From: Azoarcus sp. PA01
GTDB lineage: Bacteria > Pseudomonadota > Gammaproteobacteria > Burkholderiales > Rhodocyclaceae
Assembly: GCA_001274695.2 (NCBI GenBank)
Contig: LARU01000002.1
Coordinates: 1,116,001 to 1,180,000, forward strand
Direction: 5' to 3'
Length of the DNA stretch: 64,000 nucleotides
Shown: one piece after another, positions 17,245 to 24,825 of the stretch
Numbering within the stretch: position 1 is the stretch's first letter
Layout: each line of letters starts with the position of its first letter
Notes under the pieces: generated by a model
The model's database searches: none
The model's input: only the letters and a program-made list of their open reading frames with translations
What the model was told of the DNA's origin: nothing
Made by a program: the position numbers and the translations under genes

Positions 17245-17514
17245 ATGCCAGAGCAGTACATCCTGAAGCTCTACGTCACCGGCACGACGCCGAATTCGCT
17301 GCGTTCGATCGCGAACATCAAGGCGATCTGCGAAGCGCATCTGGAAGGCCGCTATCAGCTCGAAGTCCACGATCTTTATCAGGAGCCCGAGCTGATCCGC
17401 CGGCATCACTTGATCGCCGCGCCGACGCTGGTCAAGGAGCATCCGCTCCCGTACCGGAAGCTGATCGGCGACCTGTCCGACACGGAACGGGTCCTCGCCG
17501 GCCTCGGCCTCTAG
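17245..17514 (+). CDS. kaiB: KaiB-like protein, second copy
   Basis: This 89-residue protein is paralogous to the preceding KaiB (L-K-L-Y-V-T-G-T-T-P-N-S, L-E-G-R-Y-Q-L-E-V-H-D, A-P-T-L-V-K). The ATG at 17245 fits the family length; a TTG at 17212 overlapping the previous stop is an alternative. Two KaiB copies next to one KaiC is a known arrangement in proteobacteria; whether they compete for KaiC or act separately is not visible. Confidence 0.85.
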   Translation: MPEQYILKLYVTGTTPNSLRSIANIKAICEAHLEGRYQLEVHDLYQEPELIRRHHLIAAPTLVKEHPLPYRKLIGDLSDTERVLAGLGL

Positions 17515-17576
17515 CGGCCGGCACTCGACCGACTCCGGTTCGATCTTTCCCGACGCCCCGCTGGCAGCGACGAAAC

Positions 17577-17608
17577 GGGGGCCGCCCGCCGCCTTTTGCC
17601 GGCGCCCC
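17577..17608. terminator. Putative terminator between convergent genes
   Basis: A GC hairpin (GGGGCCGCC paired with GGCG-CCCC with one bulge, T-run in the loop) lies between the end of the second kaiB and the end of the binding-protein gene on the other strand. It has no clean T-tail, so the assignment is tentative. Confidence 0.35.
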
Positions 17609-17629
17609 TGTCCGTCCCCTCCCGCCCGC

Positions 17630-18808
17630 TTACATCTTGCAGCCGCGGGCCGGGTCCGCGAGCGCTTTTTCGGCGACGCCGACGAGCTTGTTGTCGCGCC
17701 CTTCGACTTTGCGCAGATAGATGTCCTGCACCGGGTTGTGCGCGTTCGATATCGTGAAGGGGCCACGCGGGCTGTCGATCTTTGCCGCTTCCATCGCCTT
17801 GATCATCGCCGCCTGGTCGAGCTTGCCGCCCTTGACCGCGTCGAGCCCGGAACGCAGCATCTGCGCCGCGTCGTAGCCCTGCACCGCATACACGTCGGGC
17901 TGCGTCTTGTAGCTCGTCGCGTAGCCGGTGCGAAAGCTCGCGTCCTTCGCGTGGGAGAGCCCGTCGGCGTAATGCAGCGTCGTCAGCAGGCTCTCGCCGG
18001 AGCCGCCCATCGCGTCGAGCGTGCCATCGGTGAGGAAGCCCGAACCGTACAGCGGAATGCTCTTCTTCAGCCCGGCCGCGTCGTAGTCCTTGACGAACTT
18101 CGCCGCGCCACCACCGGCAAAGAACACGAACACCGCATCGGGCTTGAGATTCGCGATCTCGGTCAGGAAAGGCTGGAACTCGACGTTCGGGAACGGCAGG
18201 TAGAGTTCCTTCGCAACTTTGCCGCCGGCTTTCTCGAACGCTTCCTTGAAACCGGCGACGGCCTGCTCGCCGGCCGCGTATTTCCACGTCAGCGTCACCG
18301 TGTTCTTGTGGCCGCGCTCGGCCGCGACCTTGCCCATCGCATAGGCCGGCTGCCAGTTCGTGAACGACGAGCGGAAGATGTTCGGTGCGCACAGCGGGCC
18401 GGTCAGCTCGTCGGCGCCGGCGTTCGGGATGATCAGCAGGGTATTGGTGTCGCGCGCGACTTTCGCCATCGCCAGCGCGACGCCCGAATGCACCGTGCCG
18501 ACGAGCACATCGACCTGGTCGCGCTTGATCAGCTTGCTCGCGTTCTCAGTCGCTTTCGACGGATCCGACTCGTCATCGACGACGAAGTACTCGACCTCAC
18601 GCCCGCCGAGCGTGCCGCCCTGCTCGGCGACGTGCTGCTTGAAGCCGTTCGTGATCGCGTTGCCGAGCGCCGCATACGTGCCGGTGTACGGCAGCATCAG
18701 GCCCACTTTGACTTTCTCGGCGGCCTGTGCGGCGCCGAGCGGAACCGCGACGCCGATCGCCAACGCCAGCACCGCACGACACGCCTTGTTGTGTTGTTCC
18801 TTGCGCAT
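17630..18808 (-). CDS. Periplasmic branched-chain-type ABC substrate-binding protein
   Basis: The 392-residue type I periplasmic binding protein (Leu/Ile/Val family) has a signal peptide (K-A-C-R-A-V-L-A-L-A-I-G-V-A-V-P-L-G-A-A-Q-A, cleaved near residue 30) and the family start K-V-K-V-G-L-M-L-P-Y-T-G-T-Y-A. It should deliver an organic acid or aromatic acid to an ABC permease; no permease is encoded nearby. The ATG at 18808 is preferred over 18814 because AGGAG is then correctly spaced. It is downstream of the 2-aminobenzoate-CoA ligase-like gene on the same strand, so it probably belongs to the indoleacetate regulon. The published IAA-induced gene set includes such a protein. Confidence 0.88.
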   Translation of the reverse strand: MRKEQHNKACRAVLALAIGVAVPLGAAQAAEKVKVGLMLPYTGTYAALGNAITNGFKQHVAEQGGTLGGREVEYFVVDDESDPSKATENASKLIKRDQVDVLVGTVHSGVALAMAKVARDTNTLLIIPNAGADELTGPLCAPNIFRSSFTNWQPAYAMGKVAAERGHKNTVTLTWKYAAGEQAVAGFKEAFEKAGGKVAKELYLPFPNVEFQPFLTEIANLKPDAVFVFFAGGGAAKFVKDYDAAGLKKSIPLYGSGFLTDGTLDAMGGSGESLLTTLHYADGLSHAKDASFRTGYATSYKTQPDVYAVQGYDAAQMLRSGLDAVKGGKLDQAAMIKAMEAAKIDSPRGPFTISNAHNPVQDIYLRKVEGRDNKLVGVAEKALADPARGCKM

Positions 18809-18897
18809 CTTCATCTCCTCCCGTCGTTCTCTATGATTGGCGGCAATTGCGGCGGCCGCTCGGCGCCGTCATGCGCCTCCCGCTGTCGCTGTGGCGT

Positions 18898-20526
18898 TCA
18901 GGAGGCGGGATTGCGCAGCCGGAACCGCTGCAGCTTGCCGGTTTCGGTGCGCGGCAGCTGGTCGAGGAACTCGACCGCACGCGGATATTTGTACGGCGCG
19001 ATCGTGCCCTTGACGTGGTCCTGCAGTTCCCGGACGAGCGCAGGGCCGGCTTCGTGACCGGGTTTGACGACCACGTAGGCTTTGACGATCTGCCCGCGCT
19101 CGGCATCCGGCACGCCGATCACCGCGCACTCGGCCACGGCCGGATGCTGCAGCAGCGCGTCTTCCACTTCCGGGGAGCCGATGTTGTAGCCGGCCGACAC
19201 GATCATGTCGTCGACGCGCGACTGGAAATGGAAATACCCGTCGGCATCCATGATGTAGGCATCACTGGTGTAGTTCCAGCCGTCCCTGACGTAGTCGGCC
19301 TGCCGCGGATCGTCGAGGTAGCGGCAGCCGGTCGGGCCCTTCACCGCGAGACGGCCGAGCGTGCCGGGCGGCACTTCCCGTCCGGCCTCATCGACGATGC
19401 GCGCACGGTAACCGGGCACGACGGTGCCGGTGGCGCCGGGGCGCGCATGGGCTTCGTCGGCCGAGATGAAGATGTGGAACATCTCGGTCGCGCCGATGCC
19501 GTCGATCAGCTCGATGCCGGTGGCGTCTTTCCACAGCGCGCGTGTCGCCGCCGGCAGCACTTCACCGGCGGACACGCATTTCTTCAGCGGCCCGCCGTGC
19601 GGCGCACCGAGGCGCCGCTCGCGGGCGCTTTCGGCCATCGCGCGATACGACGTCGGTGCGGTGAAGAGGACCGTCGCGCCGAACTCGCCGATCGCCTCGA
19701 GCAGCTGCGGCGGCGACGCCTGCTCGAGCAGGACGGTCGAGGCGCCGACACTCATCGGGAACAACACCAGGCCGCCGAGCGCAAACGTGAACGCCAGCGG
19801 CGGGCTGCCGATGAACACGTCGTCGGCGCGCGCTTTCAACACATGTTCGGGCCAGCACGCGCAGCTGGCGAGCAGGTCACGATGAAAATGCATCGTCGCC
19901 TTCGGCTGGCCGGTCGTGCCCGACGTGAAGGCAAAAAGACAGGTGTCGTCGGCCGCGGTCGCGACGTTGTCGAAATGCTCGGCGTGGCGCGCCATGTCCG
20001 CTTCGAGGCCCGTGCCGGACGGGTCGTTGAAATAGCGCACCTGCGCGAGCGTCGAATGCGCGCGGGCGGCATCTTCGAGTTCGGCGCGCAGCGCGTACTC
20101 GCACAGGGCATGCGTGACGCGGCCTTTGTCGATGACCTGGCCCAGCTCCTTCGCGCGCAGCAGCGGCATCGTCGTCACCGCGATGCCGCCGACTTTCATG
20201 ACCGCGAACCAGCATGCGATCATCATCGGGTTGTTCGGACCGCGCAGCAGCACACGATTCCCGGGCACGACGCCCAGATCGCGAACCAGCACATGCGCGA
20301 TGCGGTTGGCGTGCCGGTACAAATCGGCGTAAGTCCAGTCGCTGCGGCCGGGCGCCCGCAGGCAGGGACGATCGCCTTGACCCTGCTCGATCCAGCGGTC
20401 CAGCAACTCGGTCGCGCAGTTCAGAAGCGGCGGGAACTGCAGCGACGGAAGGTCGAACAGGAATTCGGGCTGCTGCGCCACCGGGGGCAGATTGTCGCGC
20501 GCGAACGTATCAACGTGAGCCGTCAT
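18898..20526 (-). CDS. 2-aminobenzoate-CoA ligase-like acyl-CoA synthetase
   Basis: The 542-residue ANL superfamily enzyme has the P-loop F-T-S-G-T-T-G-Q-P-K-A-T-M-H-F-H-R-D, characteristic of the 2-aminobenzoate-CoA ligase (AbmG-type) branch of benzoate-CoA ligases, and the C-terminal hinge and lysine region R-T-E-T-G-K-L-Q-R. It should form 2-aminobenzoyl-CoA from anthranilate, ATP and CoA. 2-Aminobenzoyl-CoA is also the expected product of the IAA pathway encoded around it, so this gene may recapture hydrolysed anthranilate. The start at 20526 has a GAGGAG box. It is followed by the binding-protein gene and preceded by the hydratase/dehydrogenase fusion on the same strand. Confidence 0.85.
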   Translation of the reverse strand: MTAHVDTFARDNLPPVAQQPEFLFDLPSLQFPPLLNCATELLDRWIEQGQGDRPCLRAPGRSDWTYADLYRHANRIAHVLVRDLGVVPGNRVLLRGPNNPMMIACWFAVMKVGGIAVTTMPLLRAKELGQVIDKGRVTHALCEYALRAELEDAARAHSTLAQVRYFNDPSGTGLEADMARHAEHFDNVATAADDTCLFAFTSGTTGQPKATMHFHRDLLASCACWPEHVLKARADDVFIGSPPLAFTFALGGLVLFPMSVGASTVLLEQASPPQLLEAIGEFGATVLFTAPTSYRAMAESARERRLGAPHGGPLKKCVSAGEVLPAATRALWKDATGIELIDGIGATEMFHIFISADEAHARPGATGTVVPGYRARIVDEAGREVPPGTLGRLAVKGPTGCRYLDDPRQADYVRDGWNYTSDAYIMDADGYFHFQSRVDDMIVSAGYNIGSPEVEDALLQHPAVAECAVIGVPDAERGQIVKAYVVVKPGHEAGPALVRELQDHVKGTIAPYKYPRAVEFLDQLPRTETGKLQRFRLRNPAS

Positions 20527-20649
20527 GTCATCTCCTCGCATGAGTCGGACGGGTGGCCGACGCCGTCGGACAAGGCGCAAAACGCGGCCGTGCACTCCCC
20601 GCTCCCGCTCGCGACGCGGGCGGGGCGGGCGAAACATCCGGGCCTGGCC

Positions 20650-22665
20650 TTACGGCGTCTTCGTGAAGTCCGGCTTGCGCTTTTCCTGGAACGCGGTGAT
20701 GCCTTCGCGCGCGGCGTGGGTGCAGGCACTCTCGCCGAACGCGCGATAGCCGACTTCCAGCGCCTCGTCGAGCGTGCCGGCGCAGGCCGCCTCGTGGATC
20801 GCCGATTCCATCAGGCGGATGACTTCGGCGCTCAGCACCTGGCCGTTCGCGGCTTTCGGCTCGATGCGGTCGAGCGGGGCGATGTCGATCGCGCCGTTCG
20901 GAATCCCCGCCACTTTGCCCGACAGCGCACGGACTCGCGCGACCGCGGCGCGCACCAGCCCGGGGTAGTCGTCGGCCAACTCGTCGATGACGCCGAGTTC
21001 GAGCGCGCGGGCAGCCTTGAGGCGTTCGGCGCGGCGCAGCATGCCGTTGAACTCGCGCGAGGCCTGCGGCCAGCGGCGGTACGGCACGACCATCGCGCCG
21101 ATGCCGTGCACGATGCCGAGCGTGACTTCGGGCAGCTGCATCCACGCGTCCTTGAGCGCGACGATGCCGTGGCAGCGGATCGCCAGCTCGAAGCCGCCGC
21201 CGAGCACCATCCCGTTCAACGCCGCGACGACCGGCTTCTTCATGCCGTCAAGATAGACGAGGAGGCGCGAGCAGTCGCGCGCGTACTGCGCGGCGCCCGC
21301 CGCGTCGCCCAGGAGGCGCGGAAAGCGGCCGATGTCGGCCCCGGCGCAGAACGCGCGGTTGCCGTAGCCGGTGATGACGAAACCGGTCACTTGCGGGTCG
21401 TGTTCGTGCCTGCGGATCACCGACAGGATCTCGTCCGTCATCTCGTCGTGCAGCGCGTTCATCGCCTCGGGGCGGCGCAGCGTGATGACTTTGACGCCGT
21501 CGAGGTCGTCGACGAGCACGTGGCGCAGGAAGTCCTGGTACGCGGCAAACGCGCGTCGCGGCTCGGGCATTCCCGGCCGCTCCGCGCAGAAGCGCTCGAC
21601 GATGCGCCCGGTCGCGTCATCGCCGAGGTCGCGCATCAGGTCGAGCGGTCCCTTGCGGAAGCCGAGCGCCTGGCGACAGCCGAAATCGAGATCCGCCGGT
21701 TCGCCGATGGCACGGTCGAGGATGTCCGCACTCTGCGAGAACAGCACGCCGAGCAGGCGCTCGCGCACCGCCGTGGCGGTTTCGGGCGACACCGGCACCG
21801 ACTTGCCAGGGGCGACCGTCAGCCAGCGATCGACGGAGCGGAACACCGGCGCGGGCGTGTAGTGCGGGCCTTCCATCTCGGCCTGCAGCGTGTTCGTTTC
21901 GGTGATGATCGGATTGCCGTTGGCGAGGTTCAGCACGAAGAACGGCCCGGCGTGGACGAACTCGGCCGCGACGCTGTCGATTTCGGCCGCGGTCGCGCGC
22001 TCGAGCAGCAGCGCGGACTCGTTGCACCAGTTGTCGAAGATCCGGTCGAGCATGAAGCATGCGACGTCGTCGGTGACGAGCGGCACTTTGCCGGTGCTGC
22101 AGAACAGCCAGCGCAGGTATTCGACGACGGCCGGATCGGTCTTCTCCCAGCGCACCACTTCGACGACCGGGTTGCGCCACGCCGGAGCGAAGAAATGCGT
22201 CACGGTGGCGCGCTCAGGGCGGCGCAGCTCGGCGAAAATCTGCGCCGCCGGCAGCGAACTGGTGTTCGACGTGATCAGCGCGTCGGGGCGCACGACCGCT
22301 TCGACGTCGGCGAAAATCCGGCGCTTCAGAGCGATGTTCTCGGTCGCCGCCTCGAGCACCCAGTCGGCGTCAGCGAGATCGCCGTAATCGAGCGTGCCGG
22401 CGAGGTTCGCAGTCACCGCTCGGGCTTCGGCTTCGCTCATCTTGCCCTTCGCGACCGCTTTGGCGGCGTAGTCGTGGAAGCGCTGCAGCGCGCGGTCGAG
22501 CGCCGCCTGCGACACATCGACGAGCGTGAGCTTCAGCTCCGGCAGCGCACTCTTGAGGTAGTAGCCGATGTCCGGCCCGATCGTCCCGGCTCCGATGACG
22601 GCGACCGCGCGCGGCAGGGGGCGGGACGGGCCCGCGAGCAAGGGATTGGCGAACGAGAGTGCCAT
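20650..22665 (-). CDS. 3-hydroxyacyl-CoA dehydrogenase / enoyl-CoA hydratase fusion
   Basis: The 671-residue protein has an N-terminal 3-hydroxyacyl-CoA dehydrogenase (Rossmann V-A-V-I-G-A-G-T-I-G-P at about 21-31, T-S-N-T-S-S-L-P, H-F-F-A-P-A) to about residue 390, and a C-terminal crotonase (R-P-E-A-M-N-A-L, A-F-C-A-G-A-D-I, G-G-G-F-E-L-A). The order is the reverse of FadB. In the IAA pathway it would hydrate 2-aminocinnamoyl-CoA and oxidise the beta-hydroxy product, feeding the thiolase at 24822. A protein of just this fusion type is among the IAA-induced proteins reported for Azoarcus evansii. It is on the opposite strand from the main operon and has a GntR-type palindrome in its upstream gap (22736-22748). 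Confidence 0.9.
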   Translation of the reverse strand: MALSFANPLLAGPSRPLPRAVAVIGAGTIGPDIGYYLKSALPELKLTLVDVSQAALDRALQRFHDYAAKAVAKGKMSEAEARAVTANLAGTLDYGDLADADWVLEAATENIALKRRIFADVEAVVRPDALITSNTSSLPAAQIFAELRRPERATVTHFFAPAWRNPVVEVVRWEKTDPAVVEYLRWLFCSTGKVPLVTDDVACFMLDRIFDNWCNESALLLERATAAEIDSVAAEFVHAGPFFVLNLANGNPIITETNTLQAEMEGPHYTPAPVFRSVDRWLTVAPGKSVPVSPETATAVRERLLGVLFSQSADILDRAIGEPADLDFGCRQALGFRKGPLDLMRDLGDDATGRIVERFCAERPGMPEPRRAFAAYQDFLRHVLVDDLDGVKVITLRRPEAMNALHDEMTDEILSVIRRHEHDPQVTGFVITGYGNRAFCAGADIGRFPRLLGDAAGAAQYARDCSRLLVYLDGMKKPVVAALNGMVLGGGFELAIRCHGIVALKDAWMQLPEVTLGIVHGIGAMVVPYRRWPQASREFNGMLRRAERLKAARALELGVIDELADDYPGLVRAAVARVRALSGKVAGIPNGAIDIAPLDRIEPKAANGQVLSAEVIRLMESAIHEAACAGTLDEALEVGYRAFGESACTHAAREGITAFQEKRKPDFTKTP

Positions 22666-22735
22666 GCGTGGGTTCCTTTGGTGTCGAGTGGGTCCGTGAG
22701 CGGATCGCGGCAAGGAGCGGCTGCGTCCGACTTTT

Positions 22736-22748
22736 ATGTATACAGTAT
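22736..22748. promoter_or_regulatory. GntR-type operator copy 2
   Basis: ATGTATACAGTAT shares the TGTATACAGTAT core with the perfect palindrome upstream of the GntR gene (23951-23968). It lies 71 bases upstream of the dehydrogenase/hydratase fusion start, between that gene and the TetR gene end, well placed to control the left-hand operon. The left half is imperfect. The function is inferred from the sequence match. Confidence 0.6.
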
Positions 22749-22842
22749 CCCGTACTCTTCCGCGAAAACGCAACTTCAATGTAGTGCGATCGCCTTGGCC
22801 CGGCCGCCGCTCACGCTCGGCCCGCGCTGCCGGGCGAAACGG

Positions 22843-23766
22843 CTACGCGTCGTGCGATCGTGGCGCTCGCTCGACGCCGTGGCGCAGCATGTCGACCATC
22901 GCGTCGGCGATCTCCTTCGGCGAGCGCCGGCCTTCGCGATACCAGATGTACACCCAGTTCATCGCGCTGAGCAGCAGCAGGCGCAGCAGCGTGCGGTCCG
23001 TGCCGGGCGCGAGCGGCAGCGCGTCGATGAGTTCGCGGTAGATGTTTTCGTAGGCTTCGCGCACCGGCCGGATTTTCGCGAACAGCCCGTGATGGCGAAT
23101 CATCGCGAGGTTGTGGCCGGTCACGCGGTCGACCGGAGAGCCGGTCGCGATGCCGCCGACATGGACTTCGCAGGCGCGCATGAGGCGCTCCCACGGGTCG
23201 CGAGTTTCACCGATCGCCGCCGTGACCGCCGCCGTCAGCCGACGGAAACCTTCACCGTGCACCGCCAGATAGAGTTCGTCCTTCGACGCGAAATAGTGAT
23301 AGACCGAGCCCGGCAGCAGCCCGACTTTGCGCGCGATGTCGCGGATCGAGCTGCGGTCGTAGCCCTGCTCGGCGAACAGTTCGGCAGCCGCGTCGAGGAT
23401 CACCTGGCGACGGTCGATCGGCTCGTCGACCGCCTCTCCCGCCTCCTCGGGCGAGGCGCTGCGGACGAGCCGCGCGGTGAGCGCGCCGCGCTCGAGCAGC
23501 CCGCGCTGCGTGTCGGTCAGCGCCGCCAGCCCTTCGTCCGAACTGCCGGCCAGCGCCCGCAGGCGCTTGACCGCGGTCTCGAGGCCGTGCTTCTGCCAGA
23601 TGTAGCGCACCCCGGACGGCGAGATCGGCAGCCCGGCGCGGCGCAGCCGCTCCGCCACCGCGGCCTGGCCGAGCGCCGGCTCATCGCGCGACAGCCGCAG
23701 GATCTCGGCTTCGATCGGGGAAGGCTGCGCGGCGCTGTGTTCGGAAACGGTCGGGGGCTGAGTCAT
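22843..23766 (-). CDS. TetR-family regulator with an additional N-terminal helix-turn-helix
   Basis: Of 307 residues, the TetR DNA-binding helix-turn-helix is at about 118-170 (I-L-D-A-A-A-E-L-F-A-E-Q-G-Y-D and G-S-V-Y-H-Y-F-A-S-K-D-E-L), followed by a ligand domain. The first 75 residues form another helix-turn-helix like that of IS transposases and integrases (L-P-I-S-P-S-G-V-R-Y-I-W-Q-K-H-G-L-E-T). Normal TetR proteins are about 200 residues and lack this part. It is divergent from the GntR gene with a 248-base gap that contains the palindrome at 23951-23968. It may act as a repressor of the left arm or an acyl-CoA-responsive switch. Confidence 0.85.
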   Translation of the reverse strand: MTQPPTVSEHSAAQPSPIEAEILRLSRDEPALGQAAVAERLRRAGLPISPSGVRYIWQKHGLETAVKRLRALAGSSDEGLAALTDTQRGLLERGALTARLVRSASPEEAGEAVDEPIDRRQVILDAAAELFAEQGYDRSSIRDIARKVGLLPGSVYHYFASKDELYLAVHGEGFRRLTAAVTAAIGETRDPWERLMRACEVHVGGIATGSPVDRVTGHNLAMIRHHGLFAKIRPVREAYENIYRELIDALPLAPGTDRTLLRLLLLSAMNWVYIWYREGRRSPKEIADAMVDMLRHGVERAPRSHDA

Positions 23767-23950
23767 CGAAACCGGGGCATGGGAGGTCGGATTGGGACAG
23801 GATCATAGCGAGCGCGGCGCTGGCGCAGCAAATCGCGCGAGTGCGGCGGCACGAGTCGCGGCCCGCGGGACGCTCGCTCCACCCGGACTCGCCTCCGCGA
23901 CAACTGCATCGGTGCAGGTTCATCGGTCTCCTCGCCTTTACACGCAAAAA

Positions 23951-23968
23951 AATACTGTATACAGTATT
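23951..23968. promoter_or_regulatory. GntR-type operator copy 1 (perfect 18-bp palindrome)
   Basis: AATACTGTATACAGTATT is a perfect 9+9 palindrome 46 bases upstream of the GntR start and 184 bases upstream of the divergent TetR start. FCD-type GntR regulators bind palindromes of this size. Related copies lie at 22736-22748 and 63594-63603. It is likely the autoregulatory and operon-controlling site. Confidence 0.75.
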
Positions 23969-24014
23969 CATTCATCGGCCTTCGGCCCCGCATTTGCCCT
24001 ACAAGGTTCTGCCC

Positions 24015-24698
24015 ATGGTCCCGTCACTCAAACCCGTCGAACGTCCGCTCGCCCTTGGCGAGCAGGTGTATCACAAACTGCGCTCGCATCTGCGCAACGG
24101 CATGATCGTTGCCGGCCAGCCGCTGCAGGAAGTCCAGCTCGCCGAGCAGCTCGGCGTGTCGCGCACGCCGGTGCGCGAAGCCTTGCGCCGCCTGTCGAGC
24201 GAAGGCCTGCTGGTGTCCGACGGGCGCAGTTTCGTCGTCCCGGCGCTGACGCTCGACGACGTCAACGACATCTACGAGATCCGCTTTCTCGTCGAAACGG
24301 CGGCGATCCGCCGCATCGCCGCGTTCACGCAATCGCCGGCGATGCGCCGCTCGATCGACGAGGCGCTGGCCGCGGCGGTGCGTGCGCACGAAGCGGACGA
24401 CGCCGATGCGTTCCGTGAAGCCAACATCAGCTTTCGTGCCGCGTGGCTCGCGCTGGTGCCCAATCCGCGCCTCGTGCGGATCGTCGAGCAGTACGCGGAC
24501 CACATGCAGCGCATCCGCACGCTGACGCTCGGCGACGCGCAGATCCGCACGATCGTGCTGCGCGGGCTCGGCCGCATCGCCGCAGCGCTCGCTGCCGGCG
24601 ACGGCGACGCCGCGGCAGCCGCAATGCACGAGCATCTGTCGGAAGCGAAGCACGCGTTCATCGTCGCGGTCGGCCTCGACGACAGCGCCGCCGGATAG
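24015..24698 (+). CDS. GntR-family (FCD) regulator of the indoleacetate cluster
   Basis: The 227 residues comprise a winged helix with L-A-E-Q-L-G-V-S-R-T-P-V-R-E-A-L-R-R-L at about 43-61 and a C-terminal FCD ligand domain (Y-E-I-R-F-L-V-E-T-A-A-I-R near residue 90). A GntR regulator is part of the published IAA-induced set. The start at 24015 fits the family; the frame continues 58 codons upstream but that part has no family match and covers the operator. It is the first gene of the rightward arm, 79 bases before a leader minigene and the thiolase. Confidence 0.9.
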   Translation: MVPSLKPVERPLALGEQVYHKLRSHLRNGMIVAGQPLQEVQLAEQLGVSRTPVREALRRLSSEGLLVSDGRSFVVPALTLDDVNDIYEIRFLVETAAIRRIAAFTQSPAMRRSIDEALAAAVRAHEADDADAFREANISFRAAWLALVPNPRLVRIVEQYADHMQRIRTLTLGDAQIRTIVLRGLGRIAAALAAGDGDAAAAAMHEHLSEAKHAFIVAVGLDDSAAG

Positions 24699-24777
24699 CC
24701 GCTTCGCCTCTCGGCCCCACGGCGCTTCGCCCCGATACGTCATACCTCCCCGCGACCAACCCCGGAGACTGGAACGA

Positions 24778-24825
24778 ATGAACAGCATCCGCACCATCCG
24801 CACCGCAAAGGCGGTCCTGTCGTGA
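24778..24825 (+). CDS. 15-codon leader minigene overlapping the thiolase start
   Basis: An ATG at 24778, with a GGAGAC sequence 13 bases upstream, opens a frame of 15 codons (M-N-S-I-R-T-I-R-T-A-K-A-V-L-S) that stops at a TGA overlapping the GTG start of the thiolase (GTGA). It could couple or tune thiolase translation. It may also be chance; conservation in relatives would decide. Confidence 0.4.
   Translation: MNSIRTIRTAKAVLS

Noticed and set aside
18727..23808. Very long open frame (about 1690 codons) on the plus strand opposite the ligase, fusion and TetR genes
   Set aside because: High-GC shadow frame: Arg/His/Gln/Glu-rich with no domain pattern, and the minus-strand genes have complete motifs.
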